Assembly (NCBI GenBank): GCA_036496805.1
Contig: DASXKN010000020.1
Span: forward strand, 137,201 to 201,200
Reading direction: 5' to 3'
Length of the DNA: 64,000 nucleotides
DNA from: SZAS-103 sp036496805
Lineage (GTDB): Bacteria > Pseudomonadota > Gammaproteobacteria > Xanthomonadales > Xanthomonadaceae
Position numbers and translations under genes: made by a program. Positions within the stretch are counted from its first letter, which is position 1, and each line of letters opens with the position of its first letter. Shown piece after piece: positions 8,743 through 17,219 of the stretch. The notes under the pieces are model-generated. The model searched no databases. It was not told where the DNA came from and saw only the letters and a list, made by a program, of their open reading frames with translations.

Positions 8743-10164
8743 CTAGCGTGTGAGGAATTTCACCAGGAAATCCGCGAGTTCCCGGTACGGCGGCTTGAAC
8801 AGCGCCATCGACGAAAGCCGCGCCTGGCGCAACACCGCCTTGTGGTGGCTGAAGGTCTCGAAGCCGTCGCGGCCGTGGTAGCGGCCCATGCCGGAAGGCC
8901 CGACTCCGCCGAAAGGCAGGCGGTCCTGGGCGTAGTGCATGACGGTGTCGTTGATCGACACGCCGCCGGCGACGGTGCGTTCAAGCATCTGTTTCACGCG
9001 CGCGCCGTCGTTGTCGAAGTGGTACAGCGCCAGCGGACGCGGGTGCGAATTGATGTAGGCGATCGCCTCGTCGAACGTGCGGTAGGTCTTCACCGGCAGG
9101 ATCGGGCCGAAGATCTCCTCGCGCATCACCGCCAGCTCGTCGGGCGGGTCGATCACCAGGGTCGGCGGGATCAGCCGCTGCGCGTCGGCCGTTTCGCGTT
9201 CGCAGTGGACGAGCTCGATCGTGCGCACGCCGCGCGACGTCGCCTCGTCGAGGTAGCCGCGCAGGCGGCGGTACTGCGCCTCGTTGACGATGCTGGTGTA
9301 GTCGGGATTGCCGGCGACGGTCGGGAAACGCTCGCGCAGGTCCGCGCCGAGTGCATCGACGAAGGCGTCGCGCGAGGACTGCGGCAGCAGCAGGTAGTCG
9401 GGCGCGATGCAGGTCTGGCCGGCATTGAGCCACTTGCCCGCGGCGATGCGTTGCGCCGCGAGCGGCAAGGGGAAATCGGGTGCGATCACGCACGGCGACT
9501 TGCCGCCGAGTTCGAGCGTGACCGGCACGAGGTTCTGCGCCGCCGCCGCCATCACCTTGCGCCCGACCGCGGTCGAGCCGGTGAAGAACAGGTGGTCGAA
9601 GGGCAGCGACGCGAACGCGCCCGCGACCTCGGGGCCGCCCATCGCCACCGCGACGCGCTCGGGCGGGAAGACCTCGGCCAGCAGCTCGCGCAGGAAGGCG
9701 CTGGTGCGCGGCGTGTGCTCGGACGGTTTCAGCATCACGTGGTTGCCGGCGGCGATCGCGCTCGCCAGCGGGTTGATCGCCAGGCTCACCGGGTAGTTCC
9801 ACGGCGAGATCACGCCGACCACGCCCAGCGGCTGCATCACCACCTGCGCGCGCGCGGGCAGGAAGATCCAGTTCACCCTCCGCCCGCGCGGGCGCATCCA
9901 GGACTTGAGGTGGCGGCGCAGGTGGTCGATCTCGTTGAGCACGGTCATGCCGTCGGCGACCAGGCTCTCGTGGCGCGAGCGGTTGCCGAAGTCGGCGCTG
10001 ACGACCTTGGCCATCTCCCCGACGCGGCGCTGGAAGGCGCTGCGGAGGCGGTCGAGGTCCTCGCGGCGCTGGGCGTAGTCGGGCAGGCGCGCGGCCTGCG
10101 CGGCGCGCAGTTTCTGGAGGGTCGGCAGCAGTTCGGCGATCGGGGTGTCGGCGGTGGCGTCCAT
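8743..10164 (-). CDS. Coniferyl-aldehyde-dehydrogenase-like NAD(P)-dependent aldehyde dehydrogenase
   Basis: 473 residues, ALDH superfamily, oxidising aldehydes to carboxylic acids. The catalytic set is complete: SPWNYP (Asn region), LKPSEHTP (Lys), LELGGKSP (general base Glu) and GQTCIAPDY (nucleophile Cys). The C-terminal LPFGGVGPSGMGRYHG followed by FSHHKAV is characteristic of the class 3/coniferyl aldehyde branch, as is the shortish length. The start at 10164 (MDATADTPI) is chosen because a further upstream ATG would run into the divergent promoter region. It is divergent from the gamma-carbonic-anhydrase gene; the real substrate is unknown. Confidence 0.88.
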   Translation of the reverse strand: MDATADTPIAELLPTLQKLRAAQAARLPDYAQRREDLDRLRSAFQRRVGEMAKVVSADFGNRSRHESLVADGMTVLNEIDHLRRHLKSWMRPRGRRVNWIFLPARAQVVMQPLGVVGVISPWNYPVSLAINPLASAIAAGNHVMLKPSEHTPRTSAFLRELLAEVFPPERVAVAMGGPEVAGAFASLPFDHLFFTGSTAVGRKVMAAAAQNLVPVTLELGGKSPCVIAPDFPLPLAAQRIAAGKWLNAGQTCIAPDYLLLPQSSRDAFVDALGADLRERFPTVAGNPDYTSIVNEAQYRRLRGYLDEATSRGVRTIELVHCERETADAQRLIPPTLVIDPPDELAVMREEIFGPILPVKTYRTFDEAIAYINSHPRPLALYHFDNDGARVKQMLERTVAGGVSINDTVMHYAQDRLPFGGVGPSGMGRYHGRDGFETFSHHKAVLRQARLSSMALFKPPYRELADFLVKFLTR

Positions 10165-10223
10165 GCGGCCGAGTGTAGAGCGCCGCAGTCGTACAATCAC
10201 TCCATTCCGAAACGCGGGTTCCC

Positions 10224-10775
10224 ATGCGCCCTTACCTCGACACCTTCCCGAAGCTCGGCGCGCGCGCCTACATCGATCCGGCCGCGACTGTGATCGGCGA
10301 CGTGGTGGTCGGCGACGACGCCTCGATCTGGCCCGCCTGCGTCGTGCGCGGCGACGTCCACCACATCCGCATCGGCGCGCGCACCAACATCCAGGACGGC
10401 GCGATCCTGCACGTCACCCATGCCGGGCCGTATACCGGCGAGGGCTTTCCATGCCTGATCGGCGACGACGTCACCGTCGGCCACGGCGCGGTGATCCATG
10501 CCTGCACGATCGAGGACGCCTGCCTGATCGGCATGCACGCGACCGTGCTCGACGGCGCCATCGTGCGCAAGCACGGCTTCGTCGCCGCCGGCGCGGTGAT
10601 CGCGCCCGGCAAGATCGTCGGCGAGGGCGAGCTGTGGATGGGCAATCCCGCGCGCCGCGTGCGCAGGCTCGATGCGGCGCAGATCGAGCAGCTCTACTAC
10701 TCGGCCGCGCACTACGTGAAGCTCAAGGACCGTTATCTGGCGCGGCTCGCGGAAGCGCGGGCGGCGACTGCCTGA
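10224..10775 (+). CDS. Gamma-carbonic-anhydrase-family left-handed beta-helix protein (YrdA-like)
   Basis: 183 residues. The sequence is built from hexapeptide repeats (for example ATVIGDVVVGDDASI, IRIGARTNIQDGAILH) that form a left-handed beta helix, closing with a C-terminal helix (AQIEQLYYSAAHYVKLK). The metal-binding histidines expected for the gamma-CA trimer are present around DGAILHVTHAG and VGHGAVIHAC. Family members bind zinc at subunit interfaces, but many bacterial YrdA/PaaY-type proteins have little or no carbonic anhydrase activity, so only the fold is certain. The gene is followed by two small unknown genes on the same strand. Confidence 0.88.
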   Translation: MRPYLDTFPKLGARAYIDPAATVIGDVVVGDDASIWPACVVRGDVHHIRIGARTNIQDGAILHVTHAGPYTGEGFPCLIGDDVTVGHGAVIHACTIEDACLIGMHATVLDGAIVRKHGFVAAGAVIAPGKIVGEGELWMGNPARRVRRLDAAQIEQLYYSAAHYVKLKDRYLARLAEARAATA

Positions 10776-10798
10776 AGCCATCGACCGCGGATCGACGC

Positions 10799-11143
10799 AT
10801 GAGCTACGACTACTTCCTCTTTGCCCGCCCCGCCGATGGCAGCGCGCCACGTCTGGATGCGCTGGACGAGACGTCTCCACCCATCGGCAGTCCGGCGGAC
10901 GTGATCGCCGGGATCGACGCCGTGTTCCCGGCACTGCGCTGGGAACCATCCCGCAACGGGGGTCCGGTCTGGTTCGGTGCCGGGGCACGCGGCCAACCCG
11001 AATTCCTGGTGTCTGCCGAGGCCAACGGCCTGGTGATCGCATTCAAGGCGGCTCGTCTCGAGCGCGTGGAACTCGACGCGCTGGCGACGGCGATGCGGCT
11101 GACGGTGTTCAATCCGCAATCGGGCGAGTGTTACGCCCCATGA
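10799..11143 (+). CDS. Small conserved-looking cytoplasmic protein of unknown function
   Basis: 114 residues starting at the ATG MSYDYFLFA, 23 bp after the gamma-CA gene. No signal peptide or membrane segment. The N-terminal pattern (SYDYFLF, a short beta strand) and the DAVFPALRWEPSRNG, PEFLVSAEANGLVIAF segments suggest a small alpha/beta fold of the kind seen in uncharacterised proteins that often sit in immunity or toxin-accessory contexts, but no family is claimed. Its stop codon overlaps the ATG of the next gene (ATGA), pointing to translational coupling. Confidence 0.6.
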   Translation: MSYDYFLFARPADGSAPRLDALDETSPPIGSPADVIAGIDAVFPALRWEPSRNGGPVWFGAGARGQPEFLVSAEANGLVIAFKAARLERVELDALATAMRLTVFNPQSGECYAP

Positions 11144-11523
11144 TGCGAGGGCGCGACCACCGGCCGGTGAAAGCCATCTCCGAAAAGGATGCCGGCTCGC
11201 AACGGCAGGAGTGGATCGCCCCCGGCGCCGGGCTGATCTCCAGCCTGGTCATCGCCATGCTCGGACCATCGCATCGATCCTGGTACGGCGATGCGTTGCC
11301 GGCCTTCTCGCAGCACTTCCTCGCGCTCTACCCGTTGTGGATCTTCGTCTGCGCTGCCGCGCTCGCGGTACGCGCCCTTGCCGGCACGCTCGATGCGCAA
11401 TCCGGGGCGCGTTTGCAATGGAAGCTCGTGGACGCCGTGCTCGGCGTCGGCTCCATGCTGGTGATCGCGGCGGGCATCATCGCGTTGGCGGTACCTGTTT
11501 TCACGCGCGCCTCCGCCATGTGA
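11140..11523 (+). CDS. Small membrane protein of unknown function
   Basis: 127 residues; the ATG at 11140 overlaps the preceding stop in an ATGA junction, which is why it is preferred over an in-frame ATG 12 bp upstream. Three hydrophobic segments are visible: GAGLISSLVIAML, FLALYPLWIFVCAAALAVRAL and VLGVGSMLVIAAGIIALAVPVF, preceded by a polar N-terminal tail of about 30 residues. No motif suggests an activity. Coupling to the preceding soluble protein suggests the two act together, which is inference. It converges on the cysteine-cluster gene 14 bp away. Confidence 0.6.
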   Translation: MMRGRDHRPVKAISEKDAGSQRQEWIAPGAGLISSLVIAMLGPSHRSWYGDALPAFSQHFLALYPLWIFVCAAALAVRALAGTLDAQSGARLQWKLVDAVLGVGSMLVIAAGIIALAVPVFTRASAM

Positions 11524-11537
11524 CGCCAGCAGGCGGC

Positions 11538-11840
11538 TCAGGGCGCGGTGCAGGCTTCGAGCGCAGCCAGCAGCTCCATCGCCTCCTCGCGGTCGGCGCC
11601 GCACATCGCCGGCGAAGGACGCAGGGACGAGCAGACCTTCGGGCGTTCGGGACGACCGAAGATCGCGCAGCGGTTGTCGTCGGTGAGCTGCACGCAACGC
11701 ACGCCGGCGGGCTTGCCCTGAGGCATGCCGGGAATCGGCGAGGAGATCGACGGCGCGATGCAGCAGGCGCCGCAGCCGGGGCGACAGGCGAAGGCCTCGC
11801 TCGATCCATCGCTCGACCTATCGATGGATACGTCGCTCAA
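11538..11840 (-). CDS. YkgJ-type cysteine-cluster protein
   Basis: 100 residues. The protein is a short Cys-rich domain: CRPGCGACC, then CVQLTDDNRCAIFGRPERPKVC and a further MCG, the CxxxCxxCC pattern of the YkgJ/DUF5522-like putative zinc- or iron-chelating family. The biochemical role is unknown. No ATG exists before the first cluster; a TTG at 11840 overlaps the aroE stop as TTGA, so I infer a TTG start with translational coupling to aroE. It is the last gene of the hemB-aroE operon. Confidence 0.75.
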   Translation of the reverse strand: MSDVSIDRSSDGSSEAFACRPGCGACCIAPSISSPIPGMPQGKPAGVRCVQLTDDNRCAIFGRPERPKVCSSLRPSPAMCGADREEAMELLAALEACTAP

Positions 11841-12676
11841 TCGGTCGCCTCGAGCGGCAGTTCGCGACGCAGCATCGCGTATACCGGCTCGGTCTGCGGC
11901 CGTACGCCGTGCCAGAGTTCGAAGCTCTCGGCTGCCTGTTCGATGAGCATGCCCAGGCCGTCGATCGCGTCCTGGCAGCGCGCACTGCGGGCCCAGGCGA
12001 GGAAGTCGATCGCGGCCTCGCGGTAGCCGAGGTCGACCGCCACCGTGTTGCGGTAGGCGATCGCGAACGGCAGCTCGATGCGCGCGTGCGAGCGCGCGGC
12101 CGAAGTCGCGTTGATGATCAAGTCGAAGTTGCCGAGCGAATCCAGGTCCTGCCAGTAGCGCGAGTGCACGCGGCCGGGCAGGCCCAGCGCGTCGGCCAGC
12201 GCGTCGGCGCGTTCGGGACTGCGGTTGACGATGTAGAGGTCGCCGATGCCGGCATCGAGCAGCGCCGGCGCCACGCCAGCGGCCGCGCCGCCGGCGCCGA
12301 GCAGCAGGGTGCGGCGCTCGCGCAGGTCGTGCTGTTCGCGACCGGTGAGGTCGCGGATGAGACCGGCGCCGTCGGTGTTGTCGCCGAACCAGCCGCCGGC
12401 GCGGCGCGCGAGAGTGTTGACCGCGCCGCAGCGCGCGGCGCGCGCGCTGACCGCGCGGCACAGGGCCAGTGCGGCACCCTTGTGGGGCAGGGTCACGTTG
12501 GCGCCGGCGCCGCCATCGCGCGCGAACGCGGCCAGGGCTTCGGCGAATCCTTCCGGCGCGACGTCGCGCAACCCGTACACCATCGCGATGCCGGCCTGTT
12601 CCGCGAACGCGGCATGGATGCGCGGCGAGAACGAATGCGCGACGGGATGGCCGAACAGGGCGTACTGCTTTTCCAT
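11837..12676 (-). CDS. aroE: Shikimate dehydrogenase
   Basis: 279 residues, normal length. AroE reduces 3-dehydroshikimate to shikimate with NADPH in the aromatic amino acid pathway. Seen directly: YALFGHPVAHSFSPRIHAAF (shikimate-binding Ser-x-Ser region), NVTLPHKGAAL (catalytic Lys), the nucleotide-binding glycine loop LLGAGGAAAGVAPALL and NRSPERADALA of the Rossmann domain. The start is 3 bp after the hemB stop, so the two are in one operon; its end overlaps the following cysteine-cluster gene. No substitutions of key residues noticed. Confidence 0.93.
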   Translation of the reverse strand: MEKQYALFGHPVAHSFSPRIHAAFAEQAGIAMVYGLRDVAPEGFAEALAAFARDGGAGANVTLPHKGAALALCRAVSARAARCGAVNTLARRAGGWFGDNTDGAGLIRDLTGREQHDLRERRTLLLGAGGAAAGVAPALLDAGIGDLYIVNRSPERADALADALGLPGRVHSRYWQDLDSLGNFDLIINATSAARSHARIELPFAIAYRNTVAVDLGYREAAIDFLAWARSARCQDAIDGLGMLIEQAAESFELWHGVRPQTEPVYAMLRRELPLEATD

Positions 12677-12679
12677 CGC

Positions 12680-13666
12680 TCAGTCCCGCAGCCAGGCCGC
12701 CGCGTCGAGCGCGAAATAGGTCAGGATCGCGTCTGCGCCGGCGCGGCGGATGCCGGTCAGCGCCTCGAGCACGCAGGCGCGCTCGTCGAGCCAGCCGTTG
12801 ATCGCCGCCGCCTTGAGCATCGCGTACTCGCCGCTGACCTGGTAGGCGAAGGTCGGCACGCCGAAGCGCCGCTTCACGCGCCGCACGATGTCGAGGTAGG
12901 GCATCGCCGGCTTGACCATCACCATGTCGGCGCCCTGCTCGATGTCGAGCGCGACCTCGCGCAGCGCCTCGTCGGCGTTCGCCGGATCCATCTGGTAGGT
13001 GTACTTGTTGCCCTTGCCGAGGCTGCCGGCGCTGCCGACGGCGTCGCGGAACGGGCCGTAGAACGCGGAAGCGTACTTCGCCGCGTACGCGAGGATGCGC
13101 GTGTTCACCAGGCCGGCGTCCTCGAACGCGACCCGGATCGCACCGATGCGGCCGTCCATCATGTCCGAGGGCGCGACCACGTCGGCGCCCGCTTCGGCGT
13201 GGGAAATCGCCTGCTTCACCAGCGCCTCGACGGTGGCGTCGTTGACGACGTAGCCATGCTCGTCGATCAGGCCATCCTGGCCGTGCGTGGTGAAGGGATC
13301 GAGCGCGACGTCGGTGATCACGCCCAATTCCGGGAAGCGCGACTTCAGCGCGCGCACCGCGCGCTGCGCGAGGCCATCGGGATTCCAGGCCTCGCGCGCG
13401 TCCAGCGACTTGGCTGCGTCGGGCGTGACCGGGAACAGCGCTATCGCGGGGATGCGCAATTCGTGGGCCTGTTCGGCTACGCGCAGCAATTCGTCGATAG
13501 ACAGCCGTTCCACGCCCGGCATCGAAGCCACCGGCGCGCGGCCGGCCAGCTCGTGCACGAACACCGGCAGGATCAGGTCGTTCGCGGTGAGCACGGTCTG
13601 CCGCATCAACCGACGCGAGAAGTCGTCGCGGCGCATGCGGCGGGGACGGATCAGCGGATGGGACAT
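12680..13666 (-). CDS. hemB: Delta-aminolevulinic acid dehydratase (porphobilinogen synthase)
   Basis: 328 residues. HemB condenses two 5-aminolevulinate molecules to porphobilinogen in haem synthesis. The active-site lysine segments AYAAKYASAFYGPFRDA and MVMVKPAMPYLD are present, as is APSDMMDGR. The metal site reads DVALDPFTTHGQDG, with aspartates where zinc enzymes have cysteines. This is the Mg-dependent type known from Pseudomonas. The start at 13666 (MSHPLIRPRRMRRDDF) matches the usual N-terminus; an upstream ATG at 13696 is less likely. First gene of a hemB-aroE-cysteine-cluster operon, divergent from an ABC permease. Confidence 0.94.
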   Translation of the reverse strand: MSHPLIRPRRMRRDDFSRRLMRQTVLTANDLILPVFVHELAGRAPVASMPGVERLSIDELLRVAEQAHELRIPAIALFPVTPDAAKSLDAREAWNPDGLAQRAVRALKSRFPELGVITDVALDPFTTHGQDGLIDEHGYVVNDATVEALVKQAISHAEAGADVVAPSDMMDGRIGAIRVAFEDAGLVNTRILAYAAKYASAFYGPFRDAVGSAGSLGKGNKYTYQMDPANADEALREVALDIEQGADMVMVKPAMPYLDIVRRVKRRFGVPTFAYQVSGEYAMLKAAAINGWLDERACVLEALTGIRRAGADAILTYFALDAAAWLRD

Positions 13667-13741
13667 GGCGCGGCCACGCGATGGAAAGGAATCCATCTTA
13701 CCCGCTGGCGTCAGCTCACGCCGTCGCGCGATGATGCGCGC

Positions 13742-14629
13742 ATGCGCCTTTCCACGCGGCGATGGCCGCGCTCCGCGAAGACCTGCGTCGGTGTACTCGG
13801 CGTGCTGGCGCTGTGCGCCCTGGTCGGTCCGTGGCTTTCGCCGTACGCACCCGAACATCCGGACTGGAACGCGCTATCGACCGCTCCTTCGTTCGCGCGC
13901 GCGCACTGGCTCGGCACCGACGCCATCGGCCGCGACACGTTCGTGCGCGCACTCTACGGCCTGCGCCTGTCGCTGCTGCTGGGCGTCGGCGCGACCGTCA
14001 TCGCGCTGGCCATCGGGCTTGTCTACGGCGCCAGCGCGGGCTATCTCGGAGGCCGCAGCGAACGGCTGATGATGCGCGCGCTGGATGTGGTTTCCGCGTT
14101 GCCCTTCCTGCTGATCGTGATCCTGCTGCTGACCCTGTTCGACCGCTCGCTGCCGCTGTTGCTGGCGGCGATCGGAGGCTACGTGTGGATCGACCTCGCG
14201 CGCGTGGTGCGCGCCGAGGCCGCGCGCCTGCGCGAACAACCCTTCGTGCTCGCCGCGCGCGCATCCGGCGCGTCCACGCTGCAGATCCTGCGCTGGCATG
14301 TCGTGCCGAACCTGCTCGGGCTCGCGCTGGTGTACGCGAGCCTGCTCGCGGCGCAGGCCATCCTCGTCGAGAGCTTCCTCGGCTTCCTTGGCCTGTCGAT
14401 CGACCAGCCGTCCGCGGGGCTGGGCACGCTCCTCGAGGAAGGCGCGCAGGAACTCGACAGCGCGCCGTGGACCCTGCTGGCGCCCGCGTTCCTGCTGGTG
14501 ACGACGCTGGCCTGCTTCCAGCAGCTCGGCGACGCCCTGCGCGACGCGCTCGACGTGCGCAATGCGCCACCAGCAAGCGGCGAGGCCGATGACACCGACG
14601 ATGGCGTGCTGCCGGCACCCGGCGCATGA
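13742..14629 (+). CDS. Peptide/nickel-type ABC transporter permease (DppC/OppC-like)
   Basis: 295 residues. An N-terminal membrane segment (VGVLGVLALCALVGPWLSPY) is followed by the family segment HWLGTDAIGRDTFVRALYGLR and four more hydrophobic helices. The EAA loop that docks to the ATPase is VLAARASGASTLQILRWHVVPN. Such proteins are one half of a heterodimeric inner-membrane channel; the DppB-like partner and the solute-binding protein are not in this window. The last four bases overlap the ATPase start (ATGA). The C-terminal tail is unusually long and acidic (GEADDTDDG). Substrate unknown. Confidence 0.88.
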   Translation: MRLSTRRWPRSAKTCVGVLGVLALCALVGPWLSPYAPEHPDWNALSTAPSFARAHWLGTDAIGRDTFVRALYGLRLSLLLGVGATVIALAIGLVYGASAGYLGGRSERLMMRALDVVSALPFLLIVILLLTLFDRSLPLLLAAIGGYVWIDLARVVRAEAARLREQPFVLAARASGASTLQILRWHVVPNLLGLALVYASLLAAQAILVESFLGFLGLSIDQPSAGLGTLLEEGAQELDSAPWTLLAPAFLLVTTLACFQQLGDALRDALDVRNAPPASGEADDTDDGVLPAPGA

Positions 14630-16212
14630 CGAACGACGCCGAGCTCTCACTGCGGGACCTGCGGGTGTCGATCCGCGGCAGCGAGCGGATGCCCCTGCCG
14701 GGTCCGATCGACCTTGCCGTGGCCGCGGGTGAATGCGTTGCCATCGTCGGTGAGTCGGGCGCGGGAAAAAGCCTGACGACACTCGCCCTGCTCGGCCTGC
14801 TGCCTCCGACGCTGCAGGCGAGCGGAAGCCTGCGGGTGGACGGACGCAACATCGCCCTCGGCTCGCGCGAGCACATCGCACTACGCGGGCGCACGATCGC
14901 CTGGGTGCCGCAGGACGCGCTCGCCGCACTGCATCCGCTACGCAGCATCGGCGCGATGCTGCGCGAGGCCCTGCGCGCTTCCGGCATAGCGCGCGGGAGC
15001 GAGCGGACAAAGACGCTGGAACTGCTCGAACGCGTCGGACTGCCTTCGGCGCAGGCGCTGCTCGATCGTCGTCCGCACGAACTCTCCGGCGGACAGCGCC
15101 AGCGCATCTGCATCGCGCTCGCGCTGGCGGGCCGGCCGCGCATCCTGCTCGCCGACGAACCAACCTCGGCGCTGGACCTGCGCGTCGGCCGCGGCATAGT
15201 GAACCTGCTCGACGCGCTGCGCCGCGATCTCGGCCTCGCGCTCGTGCTGGTGAGCCACGACCTGCCGCTGGTCGCGACGCTGGCGCAGCGCGTGCTCGTC
15301 CTGCATCGCGGGCGCTGCGTGGAGACGGGCGCGACGACCGGCGTTTTCTCGCGACCTTCGGCGCCCTATACGCGCGCCTTGCTCGCCGCCGTCGAGCTGG
15401 CGGGCGCACCCGCCGCACGGGTCGGCCCGATGCTGCTGGCGGCCGAAGACCTCGCCGTGCGCTATCCGCGAGCCGCGCACGACGCGTTGAAGCCGACTTC
15501 CATCGTCCTGCATCGCGGCGAATGCCTGGCACTCGTCGGCGAATCCGGTTCGGGCAAGTCCACCCTCGCGCGCGCCGCACTGCGCCTGCTGCGCGCGTCC
15601 GCGCGCGGACGCATCGTACTCGACGGCAACGACCTCAACGCGCTTGGTGCACGCGCGCTCAGGCCACTGCGCCGGCGCATCGGCATCGTGTTCCAGGATC
15701 CATTCGCCTCGCTCGATCCGCGCATGACGGCGGCGCAGATCGTCGCAGAACCCTTGCGCATCCATGGCATTGGCGACAACGCGTTACGCCATGCGCGCGC
15801 GGAGGAACTGCTGCGCTCGGTCGGCCTCGACGCCAGCGCGATGGATCGCCATCCGCACCAGTTCTCCGGAGGGCAATGCCAGCGCATCGCGATCGCGCGC
15901 GCGCTGGCGACCGATCCGGAATTGCTGGTCTGCGACGAAGCCGTTTCCGCGCTCGACGCACGCAGTCGCGCCGCGATCCTGCAACTGCTCGCGCGCCTGA
16001 AATCGGAACGCGGGCTGGCGGTGCTGTTCATCACCCACGATCTTGACGCCGCGCGCGCGCTGGCCGATCGCATCGCGGTGATGCACGAAGGCGAGATCGT
16101 GGAAACGGGCGACGCGAAGACGGTGATGGCGCATCCGGCGCACGCGTATACGCGCGAGTTGCTCGCCGCGCGAATGCAAGCACCACACGCGACTGCGTTC
16201 GCGCTGGCGTAG
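14626..16212 (+). CDS. Fused double-domain ABC ATPase (DppD-DppF/YejF-like)
   Basis: 528 residues with two complete ABC domains in tandem. Domain 1 has Walker A GESGAGKS, signature LSGGQRQR and Walker B ILLADEPTSALD. Domain 2 has Walker A GESGSGKS, signature FSGGQCQR and Walker B LLVCDEAVSALD; here Glu-Ala replaces the usual Glu-Pro. This corresponds to DppD and DppF fused, as in YejF and GsiA, powering uptake of peptides or related solutes. It is translationally coupled to the upstream permease. No Cys-rich oligopeptide-binding C-terminal motif is evident after domain 2, where the protein ends quickly. Confidence 0.92.
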   Translation: MTNDAELSLRDLRVSIRGSERMPLPGPIDLAVAAGECVAIVGESGAGKSLTTLALLGLLPPTLQASGSLRVDGRNIALGSREHIALRGRTIAWVPQDALAALHPLRSIGAMLREALRASGIARGSERTKTLELLERVGLPSAQALLDRRPHELSGGQRQRICIALALAGRPRILLADEPTSALDLRVGRGIVNLLDALRRDLGLALVLVSHDLPLVATLAQRVLVLHRGRCVETGATTGVFSRPSAPYTRALLAAVELAGAPAARVGPMLLAAEDLAVRYPRAAHDALKPTSIVLHRGECLALVGESGSGKSTLARAALRLLRASARGRIVLDGNDLNALGARALRPLRRRIGIVFQDPFASLDPRMTAAQIVAEPLRIHGIGDNALRHARAEELLRSVGLDASAMDRHPHQFSGGQCQRIAIARALATDPELLVCDEAVSALDARSRAAILQLLARLKSERGLAVLFITHDLDAARALADRIAVMHEGEIVETGDAKTVMAHPAHAYTRELLAARMQAPHATAFALA

Positions 16213-16651
16213 CGTCGCGCTGGACGATGCCTGCTGTCCGCGACCGTGGATCCGCTCGTGCGAGGGACTTCCGCAGCGTGCAGCGTTCGAGGGGCCGAGC
16301 GCTCCAAAGCCGTGACGCTCGCGCGGTGGTAGTCGTTGCATCGCGCGCAGCAGGACATGCCCCACGCGGGTCGCACCCGCGCGCGGCCCGATTGTTATTC
16401 CCGGACAACCGTCACAGCACCCGCACGCCGGCGAGGCGATGATTTCCACCTCAGAATCGATGGCCGTACCCGACCGATTGCCCTCGACGAATGGATTTCG
16501 GCGTGACCCGGTCCGCCGGGCACTCTGAAAACGCAAGTTGGGTCCGGCCTCGTACCGGTCCGGGGTCACCGCAACGGGCACTTGCAAAGATTTCGTTATT
16601 TTGCTAAAGAAGATTCTGACGAAGAAAATCCAACTCTTTGTATGTATTGAC
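16213..16651 (+). other. Long intergenic region with an AT-rich pocket
   Basis: About 440 bp without a supportable gene. The left three quarters are GC-rich with only short potential hairpins (for example CGCGGG/CCCGCG near 16371). From about 16580 to 16660 the sequence turns sharply AT-rich for this genome, with runs such as TTATTTTGCTAAAGAAGA. This probably holds the promoter of the following SPFH gene; no consensus boxes with correct spacing could be fixed. Confidence 0.4.
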
Positions 16652-17122
16652 TTGAACACCACCCTCGCTCTCGCCGCCCTGACCGCCCTCGCCTTGTTCG
16701 CGCTGGTCTTCCGGCGCGTGCCCGAGGGCCAGGCCTGGACGGTGCATCGGTTCGGGCGCTATGTCCGCACCCTCCAGGCCGGCCGTCACGCGGTCTGGCC
16801 GATGCTGGACCGGATCGCCCAGCACGTGCCGCTGACCGGCCACCACATCGAACTGCCGACCCGCGAATTTGGCGGCGATCGCGCCAGCGCCGACCTGTAC
16901 TACCAGATCCTCGACCCGCTGCCGACCGGCAATGGCCTGGAAACGGTGGACGAGATGGTCCTGCGCCAGGCCGATGACGCCCTCGCAAGCGTCGCGGCCG
17001 AACTGCCGCAGCAGCCGGAAGACCGCTCCGCAACCCTGGCAGAGGCCCTGAAGGTCGAACTCAACCGCCGCCTCGGCAGCAAGGGCCTGCGCGTGATCCG
17101 CTGCGCGCTGCACGCTTCCTGA
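16652..17122 (+). CDS. Short SPFH/Band-7-like membrane-anchored protein
   Basis: 156 residues with an inferred TTG start, giving MNTTLALAALTALALFALVF, a single N-terminal membrane helix. This is followed by RRVPEGQAWTVHRFGRYVRTL, the characteristic opening of the stomatin/prohibitin (SPFH) domain. The remainder (HIELPTREFGG, ADLYYQILDP, then an Ala-Glu rich helix) is far shorter than typical 250-300-residue SPFH proteins, so this is a minimal version or a reduced paralogue. The only in-frame ATG upstream (16538) would add 38 residues from the AT-rich leader and place the helix internally. A terminator follows. Confidence 0.65.
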   Translation: MNTTLALAALTALALFALVFRRVPEGQAWTVHRFGRYVRTLQAGRHAVWPMLDRIAQHVPLTGHHIELPTREFGGDRASADLYYQILDPLPTGNGLETVDEMVLRQADDALASVAAELPQQPEDRSATLAEALKVELNRRLGSKGLRVIRCALHAS

Positions 17123-17127
17123 CCCCT

Positions 17128-17161
17128 CGCCCCGGCATCTCCGGCCGGGGCGCGGGTTTTT
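17128..17161 (+). terminator. Intrinsic terminator
   Basis: An 8-bp stem CGCCCCGG/CCGGGGCG (17128-17135 and 17145-17152) is followed by CGGGTTTTT. It separates the SPFH gene from the rsmG-parA-parB genes. Confidence 0.85.
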
Positions 17162-17219
17162 CTCACGCTCGCAGCCGTGAATGCGGGACAATCGCCGCCT
17201 TGTCTCCGCGGCCGCATGC

